This document shows positions 1 through 11,700 of a stretch of 64,000 nucleotides of DNA, in pieces. The first letter of the stretch is position 1, and the number at the start of each line of letters is the position of its first letter. The stretch is taken from NCBI GenBank assembly GCA_037577475.1, contig CM075194.1, positions 9,814,492 to 9,878,491 of the forward strand, read 5' to 3'. Source of the DNA: Chaunax sp. Z400 (lineage: Eukaryota; Chordata; Actinopteri; Lophiiformes; Chaunacidae). The notes below the pieces were generated by a model. The model had not been told where the DNA came from. It searched no databases and worked only from the letters and a program-made list of their open reading frames with translations. The position numbers were made by a program, and so were the translations under genes.

Positions 1-44
1 GGGGGGTACGTGCGCTCATTGCAGACTGGTGTGGGTGGGGAATG

Positions 45-79
45 GAGGTGGTGGTGGTGGTGGTGGTGGTGGTGGGGGG
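45..79. repeat. (GGT)n microsatellite with G run
   Basis: About ten GGT units run into seven G. The glycine- and proline-rich frames here are artefacts of this repeat. Confidence 0.9.
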
Positions 80-478
80 GTTGACATCAGTCCCGCCACG
101 TCCTTCTCTTGCCACATATTAGAATTGGAAATGATGGTCTGCTCTCTGAGGGCTTGCCTGGCTTCCCTTGGGTGCAGAGGGGACCTCAGTCCTTCCACCC
201 TTTGTCCCCGGAGAAAGTCTGTGTAGGAAGGGCGAGAAAAAGAGGGAGGGAATGTGCGAGTCCTCTGTGTCCTTCTGTGCTATATTATGAATGAATTTGG
301 GTGTAATGATTGCCCCCTCTTTAAAATGCCATTCAGCTCACTCCTCATATGGCTTTCACATCATGATGGTAGGAGGGTGTGCAGAAAGGGGCAGATGCCT
401 CCTTTTTATGAAAATGCTTAAAAAGTAAAGTGTGAAGCATCCCTCCTCTGTAAACACACTCTGTGCCTCTCTCTCTTT

Positions 479-500
479 CACACACACACACACACACACA
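479..500. repeat. (CA)n microsatellite
   Basis: There are eleven CA units. Confidence 0.95.
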
Positions 501-1249
501 GATCCCTGGTGAGGAGTCCCTGAACGTTTTTCGAATCGGGCCCTAATGTGCCGTTTTCATCAGCACTGAGGCGGGCTGCAATATGGTGCTGTGGCTCACT
601 CTGGGAATATGAATGTTGATTAAGCATGCATTCAGCCTTTTGAAATTCTGAAGAAGTGTCAGAATAATGGATGTTGAGCAAATGTCAAGCATTTGTTAAT
701 TTCTCTGTTATTGGGGGTTTATCTAGCATGATCTTTGGAGGGAAAGCGGGGACAGGGTTGTTATGGCATGTGCCATTGATATGGTGATTTCTTGGCTACA
801 GACACTTTGTTTTTGATGGTAATATCTAGGCTCAGGATGAAGCTTAGGGACTCGCTCATTGATTATTTATTTTGGCTGTATGTTTGTCTCTTTTTTTTTT
901 TTTTTTTTTACATGCTTGTTAAACCCCAGGATTTGGTAACAGGCAGATACATTAAACTGGTAAGCTCTTTTTGCATTTAGTGTGACCTTTTGGCTCAGGA
1001 ATTCAATAAAACGTGACAGATTGTTATTGTTTTTTGTCAACTCTTCAGTAAAATGTATATATTTCTGAAAACGTTTCATTTTTATGTCGGTTTATATTTG
1101 ACAGTGTAGGGCATAGTTTTGAGAATTCATTTACATTTTTTTTTTTTTGGTCTATTGTCCAGAAATATTTGCCTTTATAGAACTGTCACTATTATAATTA
1201 CATATGACCAAAATTCCCCATCACTTTCCAGCATCAGAAGATTAACTAA

Positions 1250-1340
1250 TCTAGTTATATAACTTAATTAGTCAAATAACAATTACTTGTTTCGTGTGTG
1301 CTTGTTTCCGATAAACCGCCGATTGATCGGTGCACCTCTA
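1250..1340. mobile_element. terminal fragment of a hAT-like repeat
   Basis: The stretch ending at 1340 complements to TAGAGGTGCACCGATCAATC, then GGCGGTTTATCGG. This has the form of fish hAT-type ends (TAG-x-G-x-TGCACCGAT). No matching left end was found, so this is a truncated copy with an uncertain left boundary. Confidence 0.4.
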
Positions 1341-2059
1341 CTAAACATGGGGATCTAAAGATATACTACTGCCATAGTTTTAAATACATGGAATTTATAA
1401 ACTGTGTTGGTGCTAAAGCTCCCGATTCAAGTTTGTCCGTATTTTACTGTGATTTCCAGAATTGTGGAATGAGTTGCACTTTTGTATTTTTATGAAGGTA
1501 CAGCTATGTTGTAGCCTGAACGTGGCAATGACATTACCCAGAGACTGATCTATAGTGCAGAGTCTATGGGGACAGCCCTGACAGCCTCCAGTCCACAACC
1601 CAACACTTCTTAGCTGCCTGCATTGAACAAAACACAAACTGGCAGTTGGGCTTAGGGCTACAACCGTTGAAGGCTGAGAGGCTGGCGAACTAATTCTACA
1701 GCTTTATGTGGTTAGACGCGCATTGAATGAGTGACGGGATGAGTGGAATTTAAACAGAAGAGAGATGTGGAAAGAAGAGAAGCTGTGCCGAGATTACAAC
1801 TTCATGTCAGGCTAAGGGGTTCATGAATAATAGATGCAATCAATTACTTGATTAGGAACCACAGGAATGACTACTTCCTCATGACATCTTAAGGACGTTG
1901 TCCATACATTGTAAAGTCATTTTGGCTCTGTGGGCTAAAAGCCCTGAGGTAAGCAGCCTGTTGCTTAAGTCAGGTGTAACAAATATAAGGGACACCCTCT
2001 TGAAGGATAAATGGTTGTTATTGGGTAAGATGTTAATAATAGAGGAAGGGATCCACAAT

Positions 2060-2621
2060 ATGTATCTGACAGATAAATTATCAGCCTGATAATGGGACAT
2101 TTATATTATCGGCTGTTGGCCAATAATTAAATTATAGCCCATAAATATAGACAAATTGGTTTAATTGACTCAACAAGTGCAGCATCTTCTCACTCCCACA
2201 CAATAGGTGGCGGGATGCTCCTTTCAAGTTGGTTTGTGATCTGTCAATAAAGAAGAGTAAGTGCTGCACACTTGTCTAACTGCTACAGTACCAATGGTTA
2301 GACTCACGCAGTGTAAACTAGAGAGCCAAACACATTTTTACAGCTTCAGTGGAAGACGACACGATCGCAATTTGCAGCACATGTTCCACAAAGTTTCAGA
2401 GAGAAGGGGGAAAAAAGTCTCGACCTTTAACGCCACAAATCTTTTTTTTTTACAGCTGTGGAATATTAAATCTTCCATCTTTGTTCACTACATTTGAACT
2501 TTTCTCACCATTAGGTGTGCATAAAGTACTGGTGAATGTGAAATCACATCGTCTTATCAGTACCAGCCATGAGAAGCACGTGATAACTGGTTTTCGGTAA
2601 AAACCGTATCGTGCATCCCTA
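2060..2621 (+). mobile_element. hAT transposon fragment with BED-finger remnant
   Basis: The right end complements to TAGGGATGCACGATACGG, matching the ends of the other hAT-type elements here. Inside, the + frame from about 2349 encodes AICSTCSTKFQREGGKK, with a CxxC pair and the basic run typical of the N-terminal BED zinc finger of hAT transposases. The catalytic domain is absent. The left boundary is unclear; the segment from about 2075 (ATTATCAGCCTGATAAT) belongs to the same type of repeat. Confidence 0.55.
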
Positions 2622-3172
2622 ATCGGTATAGAGGTAGATTGCAGACACCGGAATATGAGATGTTGCCATACGTTTGACTGGGGCACCAATATCGTTCCTT
2701 CACCCAAAAGCCATACACACACAGTGCCACATTTCAGCTGGGCATATGGTTGAGTCTCTTGCCCCTGCAGGTTCTCTGTGCATACTGGGATCAATTGCAA
2801 AATAAGAATGAAACAAATCGCCCAGAATGGTACACGTTCCCCAGCCATGCTTGAGGGAGTAGACAGTTGGTCAGTGTAATGTACTTCTTTGCCAGACCAG
2901 TGGATGCTCGCCATTTGACAGATAACATGGACCTCAGCAATGACAATAATTACACTATAACATTGGCAATGAACCATAATAGTCATAACGTGTTTTGTCA
3001 CAGCAAGCGTCACGAGGATCGCTCCCTTTCAGGAGGAATCACAATTAGGGTGGTGATTGCGAGATCTTTCCTGCTCTTTTTTTTTTACCACCATTATAGA
3101 ACAGTTCTGGCATCTGCAGGGCACCTCGGCAGACAGAAACTTTAAAGATTCTAATAAAGTTCAGAGGGTTGT

Positions 3173-3197
3173 GGGGGGGGGGGGGGGGGGGGGGGGG
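3173..3197. repeat. 25-base G homopolymer
   Basis: An uninterrupted run of G follows GGTTGT. It could form G-quadruplexes and is prone to length errors in sequencing. Confidence 0.9.
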
Positions 3198-3539
3198 TCA
3201 TATTTTTGGATCTGTAAGGATAATATTTGGGAGTGAGATGCCCTGTTGTTCTTCTGTAAAAGCCGTTTCTGTCCACAGTCCCCCCGCAGGCTTGCAGGTT
3301 TCTCTGGCCTTCTACAGCGAGACGTTGTAAAGAAGGCTTTTACAGTTGATTTGCAACAAAAAAAAAAAAAAAAAGGTAATTTAAACTAAACATATGTGCT
3401 CATTGTGCAAGTATTTGTTTGAAGCTGCATGACGCATTTATATTTGTGTTTGCTTCTATCTCTTGTCAAAATATATGACATTCATACATTAATGCATAGA
3501 GATTTTTTTTGGTACACATTTTGTTTTGCTGCTGATGAC

Positions 3540-4150
3540 GGTAGGCTTAGCTGAGAACCAGATGTTAGCATTTTGCCTATCAGCATGTGTAATTAGCAGA
3601 ATTTGCATATCCAGGGTGTTTAACCCACATTCAGTGGGGGTTTTTTCACATTATAAAAAAAAAATTGATATATAGGAAATGAAATGCTTACTATATTATT
3701 ATCATCACTTTTGCTTGAATAAAGCCCGTAAGCAGGACATTAATCCCTAAATATGCCAGGAAAGCTTTAGCTAATAATTGGAGTGATAAAGGTGTTGATA
3801 ACAAAAGAGCAAGGTATTAAAATTAAGCACTATTTCTAAGAGTGAATCATTTCCTTAATGTCAATCTCTTTTCAAAATAGCTTCATTGCCATTAGTAAAA
3901 ATATGTGTTTTGCCTCAATTAGCCAGAAGCATACCCTAAAGTGTGACACCATGCAGCACACTCTGCATACAGATCCACCAAATGCTCAGCATTGTCGCAG
4001 CATATGACACCAATGTCATTAGCCAGGTGGCATTCATTACCTAAATTACAGCTATTGTTTATAATTAATTATTTGTAAATAGGAAGATTCCGAATATAAT
4101 TGATTGCTCAAATTTCCCCCTTCTCCCATTAATTAGGTTGATGGGAATTT
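3540..4150. promoter_or_regulatory. candidate regulatory block with POU and homeodomain sites
   Basis: A TAATTAG at 3590-3596 lies four bases before a perfect POU octamer ATTTGCAT at 3601-3608. At 4050-4085 there is a forkhead/homeodomain-like stretch (TTGTTTATAATTAATTATTT, then GTAAATA). The DNA is non-repetitive. Function is inferred. Confidence 0.3.
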
Positions 4151-6130
4151 CTAGGCGTTTCGCCGTTACTCTGCTACACGCTGAAGACGCTGATACACTC
4201 CGAACGAGCAAGCAGATAAGGCAGTTCAGCACTCAAGACATAAATTTGTCAGATTCATAACCAGTGGACAGCCTGACTTAATAGAGCCTAAAGCACTGAC
4301 CAGACAGGCATACCAACTCAGTGACAAAGTGAAAGTCCTTAATTGTTTTTAATTTAATCTGCTGCCTTACTATTTTGGGTGCCAGTGCATATTAATGCTC
4401 TGTCTTCTGTTGTAAGGAAGGGTAATTAGAGTGAGAGTGAATGATTCCCTAACCACTGTTCTGTCTCCCAACCTTCTGTTTCTCCCTGTTCTAATTTATA
4501 TCCAAAAGGGAGAGTTTTTTTTTCTTTTTTTCCCCCCTGTCTCATAAGGTTATGGTAAGGATCCACTGCAGTGTCACACACTCATTTTGAAATTCATTTC
4601 TAAATATGCTCATTGTTTGCTTTAATAATTCAATAAACGAGCTGCCAAACTTTTCTGTAGTCAGGTAGGACAGAGATGGATGAATGTAATTGAAAGCTTA
4701 CAGATGCATTAAAAAAAATGAACTTTATCTTAATACAGTAAGAATGCAGGTTCTCCCAGCCTCTTTCCTAGGCAGGGGCTTGTTTTGGGGTCAATTCTGA
4801 CAATTAATCTGAACAATTATGTTAAATAAATGACATCAATATAAAAATCTTGTTACCATTAAGTTCGTCTTTTATAATATATCATTCTGCTGTGTTCGTC
4901 GTGTGCACAGAGGTTTAAAGCATTGCTCATTAACTTTGTTTATTTACTTTTATTTTATAACTGTTGATATAATCCCTCAAATGCAGGTGTTATGAGCGAG
5001 GTCAACAAGATGGTGTTACAGTGAAAATGTAATGCTACTGTGCAGCAGGCAGATCAGATCCCCATTGTGTGACGCAATATTTTAGCAGAAAGTGAACATA
5101 CTGGACCCAGGAGAGCACAGTTTGGATATACATAAATGTAAACCTCTCAGAAACTTACTGTTAAAGTCTGTTCAATGGAGAGAGAGAAAAAAAAAAGGGG
5201 GGGGGGCGTTATGCAATATGTATGCAGTGTAAAACTTGACAGACTATAAAACACAGACAACTCTTGGTTTGGATCCAGTTGTCTACCCTCATCTCTTTAT
5301 GTTGCTCTTATAATTGTATCAAATCTTATAGTATTTGGTTCTGTTTTCATACTTTGGTATTTTCAATGTTAGTGTTGCTTTTGTCCAGTTTTGATGTCGG
5401 CAAAGGTCTAAAAGAAAAACAAAAGTCCCCAAAGTTTTTAGTGTTTTTGAAACAGATATGTTTTCCCAGATATTTAAAGCAATTTAAGTCTCTTTAAAGT
5501 TAACTGGGAATAGATTTAGCAATTACGCAGTAATCATGCTCATTTTAGAGAGTAATCCATTTAAAACCTAACAGATGTCTGTTCCAACGGGGGAATCATA
5601 ATGGTCCCATGCCAACAATGAGGCTGTAATGTTGTTGAAATGCTCAGGTGCAAGGTTGAAGTGTGGAAGAATTTTTTTCTTCCCTTAAGTGTCCACATGT
5701 TGACAGTTGACCATTTAATGGCCCAGTTAATTGCTGCGGCTCCTTCGTCCCCAACCATCATAGTACGAAAATGAATGCTGAGGTGGCAGGGTTTTTTTTT
5801 TTTTTCGTCCTCTGCTTTACTTCAAATGTTTATTCCTTCGCTTTTGTGACTTTAACTTTGTGGTGGACAAGACTCATCTGTGTGATGCGTCAACCCCTGG
5901 AGAGTTTGAATAGATGAGAATGAGCTTTTCTCCAGCCAGAGCTGTAAAATAGTTTAAAACTGGCTTCTGGAGAACTCAATGTGACATCCTTCGTGCAGTA
6001 AATCATCGTAAACTGTGAAACTATTCCAGTGGTTAAAATACTTCCATTATGATATGGTCACAGACTGAGACTCCAGACAGAAATCAATGTTTCCTTTGGC
6101 TTAGATTTCATGTCATGTGGTTATTTTATG

Positions 6131-6138
6131 GTTTATAG
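6131..6138. repeat. left target-site duplication GTTTATAG
   Basis: It is identical to 6637-6644 on the other side of the 498-bp element. Confidence 0.85.
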
Positions 6139-6636
6139 TAGGGCTGCATGATATTGTAAAAAAAAAAAAAAATTTACATTGCGACATTTTTCTTTTCTGT
6201 GATATATATTGCGATATAAAAAAAAAAGCAGGACTCAAATAGCTCTACTTGAAAAGAATTAATAATTTGATTATTTTTTGTTACATGTTGGACAATTTTA
6301 AATGAAGAGGTTCTGCCAGTCAGACACATATGAGAAGTAATAATTATTGAATAGAAATAAAAATAAAGCACATTGCAAGTCACGATGAAATTTATACGTC
6401 ACCAAGATCCAGCTCTGCAAAAACAAAAGGACCACAACTCCATTCGGTTTTCAATACGTGTATTAAATCAAGCAAGCAAACCAGTGGAGTTTCCCATTTG
6501 TATCAAGCGCCGAAAAGTCGATGCTTGACATGTTTGAGTTCATTTGGCTTACTTGACACTGCATGTCTTGCACTGTGAACATTTTGCATGCACACATTGC
6601 AATGTCGGTGCTGAAACAATATACTGTGCAGCCCTA
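6139..6636. mobile_element. non-autonomous hAT-type element with perfect 8-bp target duplication
   Basis: The ends are inverted: TAGGGCTGCATGATATTG on the left and the complement of TAGGGCTGCACAGTATATTG on the right. Identical 8-bp flanks GTTTATAG lie at 6131-6138 and 6637-6644. hAT elements make 8-bp duplications. The 498-bp body has no transposase frame, so this is a MITE moved by a transposase from elsewhere. The intact duplication suggests a fairly recent insertion. Confidence 0.85.
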
Positions 6637-6644
6637 GTTTATAG
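6637..6644. repeat. right target-site duplication GTTTATAG
   Basis: It is identical to 6131-6138. Confidence 0.85.
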
Positions 6645-7777
6645 TGATTGATGTCCAAGGCCTGTGTGGACTCAACATTTAAATACAGATTGGAGGCTTC
6701 GGCTTCTCCTTTTTATTTACATACCAGTCTCAGGTGACGTGTAACGAAAAGTCCATTAAATTTAACAATCAAGTGCACTGAGAGCAGTATAGTGAGACAC
6801 AAAGCCAATGTTTATATGTGTATGTACTGCATTCATGTGTTTTCTTTTTTTTTTTTTTACATGCAGGTATTGGAGGTATGTATCATCCAATTAGAATCAT
6901 ATCTGTCACCGCTTTGAATATCTTTAACTCAAAAGATACTTTGCATGTTAGGGGGGCTTTCGGACAGGCTGTGAATCCCTGTTGGAGCTGCCTATTTTCC
7001 CGTTTTGCCTCTCTGCCAGGTGTTGGACATTGATTGGAGCTGGAGATGAATGGAAGTTATAGCAGCTGATGGAACTGACCAACTCCTGGGAGTCTCCGCT
7101 TCCTGTAGTGAACGTTTCCATTTTCAAAGCCCATCAGTTGCAGTGGGAGGCCTCCACAGCAGCTTATACACCAGCGCTGACAGTCGAGGAGGAAAACTTT
7201 CTGCAATCTATGCATTGCTACGCTTACAAAAAACAAATACACACCCTCACAGTGGCCAACCCCAAGGACACATACACTGAGTTTAAATGTGAATTCTGTG
7301 CTCCTTTCGCTCGGTGATTGGGCTTACAGTAAATCCTCTCACATATTTGCATAAGTGTCATTAAATTTCTTTCCAATTTTTTTCTCCTGTATGGTTTGGC
7401 TTCGAGTGGGCATTCTTGCCCTTGTGTTATTTTACAACATCTGAAACTGCCCTTCAATTAAGAACAATTTAGTTTTTCGGCACTGGAGAGAAAGCGGATA
7501 GAAGATGGTAATGTGTGAATGAGTGAAAGAAAAAAAAGCAGGCTATATTTTTCTTATCGCTCATACCACACGCAACCTCCCCCTTTCTCCCACCCCCATG
7601 CCATCATGGCAGGAATCCTTTGTCAGAGGTGTTCATCTGGAACAACTTTGCCACACTTGTTTTCATGTTCTTTTAGATTACAGGGCAGCTGGCCCCAGCT
7701 TTGAAGCGCCCCCTCTTCCTTTGTCTCTGTGCAATGCACTCTGGTAATTAACTTTGTCCTTCTTTTATTTGTTCCAG

Positions 7778-7823
7778 TCACTCGCAGTCCACTCTTCTGA
7801 GCATCTTCTCCCTGGAGTACCAG
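7778..7823 (+). CDS. cdin1: cdin1 coding exon (residues ~35-49)
   Basis: The acceptor is TTTGTTCCAG and the donor is GTTAGA. The first base completes a codon begun in an exon outside the window. The rest reads HSQSTLLSIFSLEYQ, matching the human segment ending LLSIFSQEYQ. A 980-bp intron follows. This is the first exon of the gene visible here. Confidence 0.95.
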
Positions 7824-8744
7824 GTTAGAAGTTTTCTTCTTTTGTGAGCCCTGACAGGTGCCTAATTGAATGATGAATGTCCCTTTATTTCTTTGTAATT
7901 GAACTGCCAGGTCTCTGATTGGTTTGGAGAATGCCCCCTCCCCTCACCATACCCCCGTTTATTTCACCTCCCCACCCCCCTCCTCCCCACGTTCACGTTG
8001 AGGGCCCTTGCATGCCTGCCTGCCTGAGCCTCAGTGGATCTCTGCCAAGTCTTCCCATCCATCTGTCTAATAACATCTAGCCCCTGCTTATTTGGTAGAC
8101 CTGTAATAAATTATGCTAAACCATTATTATTCTGACAATAATAATTTCCCCGTGTAGTGCGGCTGCGTGTGCTAAATGTTTGCTGACTCGCACTGTCACT
8201 GCTGCTTTCCATGGCTGACAGCGGATGATGATAAATGGCCACTGCCGCCAGTGGCAGAAGGCAGCACAGGCAGAAAATGGAGTCATTTATCATCCTCCTG
8301 ACAGGTGTCAGTCACAGTGCCTGTCTCAGTGGAATTACATTTTTTTTTTTTTTGTGTGTGTGTGTAGTAGTTTTTAAATAAGTTGTTTTTAACCAATGTT
8401 CTTCATCTTTTATCCCCTGTCTTCCTCCGTCTTCAGTGAAGATGGCAATTGAATTGCATGGAAATGTCAGGGTGTGGGGTGTGGAATGGGGTCATTGTTT
8501 GATCGAAAAAGGGGAAATGAATACAAGGTTTGAGTGAGGGGGCCTAGGTGGGGATAGGGTATTTGAACAAGGTTGCTTTGGCACACTTTGACCCTCAGCA
8601 AACTTATTGAAATTAAATTACTCTGACCCAAGGTCTCCTGTGCTTGTTGATGTAGAATAAAGCATGAAAGAGATGCTGAGGGTGCATTTTATTCAAGTGG
8701 ACTGGACAAATGGAAATCTTTTTTTTCCTTTTAATTAATTGTAT

Positions 8745-8778
<34 letters not shown>

Positions 8779-11700
8779 TGTGTTTGTTTTCTCTTTTTGA
8801 TAGAAACGAACCAAAAGAACATTCTCAAGACACCATAAGCCAGACTTAATTGAAATCTACTACCAGAGGTGCTGTATTACTTTTTATTGTATTACTTTAT
8901 ATTGTTATTCTGTCTTTTTTTCCTATATATATAGCACTGTGTTTATCTTCCTCTCATCTCTATCACTGTCTTTTCTTCTGTCTCCCACTCTTGTGTGCTC
9001 TCTTTGTCTTCCCTGCTCTGTCCCTTCCTCAGTCAGTGAGTAGGTGGGCCACCATGACAGATATAATCTCCTCCAAACAAATCACCACCCTCAGGATTCA
9101 TTCCAGACCTCCACTTGCACCTGCTAAGCTGAAGCCCTGTTCTCGATGTCAAATTGAAAGCAGAAAAAATAAATAAATAACCAGCCACTGGGCATTTCCC
9201 CTCACACAGGCTTATGATGGGATTATTACCTGTAATTCAATAAATAAGGATACATTAAAAAAAGAAAAGAAAAGAAAACAGGCTGTAACGGGAAAGCCTC
9301 TTTACATATTGCAATTAGCCTTTATCTCGCTTATTAGGCTATTGTTCTGGGGAAAACAGGGTCGGATGATGCATTTCTAATCCACTTACAACAACAAACC
9401 TCAGAGATGATCTGGGTAAGATCTGAGGGGAGCAGCAGTTTTAGCTGGCGAGGGAAAAAGGGCTTTTTACGCGGCAGGAGTTAACTAACTATCATATGCT
9501 TGTCTGGCTTCAAGGAAATTTGAAGCCCTTTTAAGCAGCGCTGTTTTAACCGCACTGAGCCTGCCATATGCCATCAAGGGCAAATTCATCAGGGACATTA
9601 GCATGTCTTGGCTAGCCCAGTCTAGTCCCCTCTACCCCTTCTGTCTGCCTCTGTGGGCCATGTCTTTTTTCTTCTTTTTTTTCACTGCTGTTGTTGTTCT
9701 TTGTTATAATGAAGGTATCAGAGTGAAGCCAAGGCACATCCCACTGCTCCTATCCTGCTGGAGTTGGCCATTGAGGTAATGGCATAACCTTATTTTTAAT
9801 TTTTTTTATTTATCTCTCTTTTCTTTAACAAAATAAAACATTCTTTACTGATGCTTACTTTTTTTTCTCTCTAAATGGATTGTAGACATTGCCTGCAGTT
9901 TTTGATTTTCTCCCTTGTCTGTTAGTCATTATCAAGATTGGTAAAATGGTCTGCACCATTATCAATTATTTAATATAATTAGCTCTCGCCTCCATTAAGC
10001 AGATGTGAAAATACTTTTTGCGTTTTATTATGTAATTTTCCAAATTGCACTTCAGGCGGAGTTGCCACAAACTGTGGACAGGTGAGGGCAGGGTCACCGG
10101 TTAATTCTTCTCTTCATCTCATCATCAAGTGTTTACTTTAGGAGGTCAGTGTAGGGTTTGTCCTCTGGTTGATGTAGCAAATTCGTATAATTATCATGTA
10201 TGTGAAATCTAAGTCATTCAGGTGGCGCATGTTCGTGTGCTTGTGCCAACATAGCCTTATGTTTTAAGAGCTTTAAAGTATTTGCATGACCCAAGTTTCT
10301 GGATTTCACATTAGTAAAAATGAATCTACTCAGTGGAGATAGGTTTTTCTTACATTTTGCATGTTGTTAGTAAATTCTCATCATGCCAAACAAGAAACTG
10401 AAAGCTCCTACTGAATAACTCCCACTTGGTGAACAACAAACAGGAAAAGCAGCTAATGTGGCGGAATTACTATAGAATTTATGCAACACATCTTAGATTA
10501 TTAAGATGGTTTACACTGCACATCTGCATATTTTATGAAGCAAGATACTGATTTTTCTATTAATTATTTATTTTTTGAATACATTGTTAGTCTTGCGGTT
10601 TCTTCTTTTTTTGATTGTTATATTATAGTGCTCGCACCAGGTGACGAGGTTTGAGGGTTTCTTGATCTAAAATCAGAGCAGCTCACATGCATCAGCGACA
10701 CCTCAAAGCTAACTGCCATTATTCATTCTCCATTTAATTGACACGTGATTTTTTTTTTTCTCCAAAGGATTATATTCTGCTCAGAGATAACTGTCTATGA
10801 ACCATTTAACTGTCATTTTAATATGCTACTTAACATTTAAACCAAGCACTCATGGTCTCCCAGACCGCTAATTGATGCAGTTTCATCCCTTTATGAGACA
10901 ATATATCTCCAACGGAGAGAAATTATTAACAATGAACTATTTCTTATCTTTTTTTTTTTTTGCCTCCAGACGTCTTGTATGAAAGAAGGTTCTGAGCTCA
11001 GCATTTGCTGTTCTTTTCGCAGGCTTCATATGAAGCTTTGTGGAAAGGTTGCTTAAACACAAGCTTGAGATTAGGTTCAATACTGCATGTGACATCCATT
11101 AGCTTTGGGGGCTAATGCAACCAGAGTTTTACTGAACGATTATTGTTTTCTGCACGAATTCAAGGCTCTGTGAAGCTTAGTCACATGTGTAACTCATGAA
11201 GTGCTCCGGTCTAACTTCACCATGGCGATGGACTCATGATTAATATGAGAATTAGGGAGACGCAAGTACCTGAACTAATCAGGTGGCCTTTATTCGGGCT
11301 GGGCCAACGTTGGTAATGTTGCCATTTTTCATGTGTCAGTCCTGATGCAGGTTACCAGGAATCTGATGCGCTCTCATTATCCAAAGGTGTGAATAGAGAG
11401 CATGCCAATGAGCTAAGGACTGTGAGTGGATTGAGAGGAGAGAGGAAAGGGAGACGAATTGAGGAGGGTTAAGGGAGGGAAAAGGGGGCTACTGTCGCTG
11501 CAAGGTACAAATGCTGTGAAGATATAGACCTGGTGTTCGCCCCTTAATTATTATAGAAATGTTTTGCCTTTTTCACAAGCTGCCTTCTATGTGCAATATT
11601 ACGGAGATGTTAACAAATACTATTTGAGTCATCGTTTAGAGAGAAGTCTGTCTGCTGCCAGCGGTGCCAGGAAACGTCAGAGAAAAGATGAATCCCAACA

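Larger units (their letters stand above)
1..7777 (+). other. cdin1: 5' intron of cdin1 (start outside window)
   Basis: No exon encoding the missing N-terminal ~34 residues was found, so this is intron for at least 7.8 kb. It holds a GGT repeat (45-79), a CA repeat (479-500), a 25-base G run (3173-3197), hAT-type relics (about 1250-1340, 2060-2621, 6139-6636) and a non-repetitive block at 3540-4150 with POU and homeodomain sites. I see no other gene. Confidence 0.7.
7824..8803 (+). other. cdin1: cdin1 intron, 980 bp, with MEIS/TGIF-type sites
   Basis: The intron starts GTTAGA and ends ATAG. It holds a C-rich tract at about 7930-8000, a block at 8090-8315 with several TGACA motifs (see the regulatory entry), a T run and GT repeat at about 8340-8366, and an AAT microsatellite at 8745-8777. 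Confidence 0.85.

Noticed and set aside
2450..3013. 187-codon minus frame, the longest in the window
   Set aside because: It overlaps the end of a hAT relic and then unique DNA, has no recognisable domain, and switches composition midway.
8613..8828. Minus frame with an isoleucine run
   Set aside because: An artefact of the AAT microsatellite, antisense to a confirmed exon.
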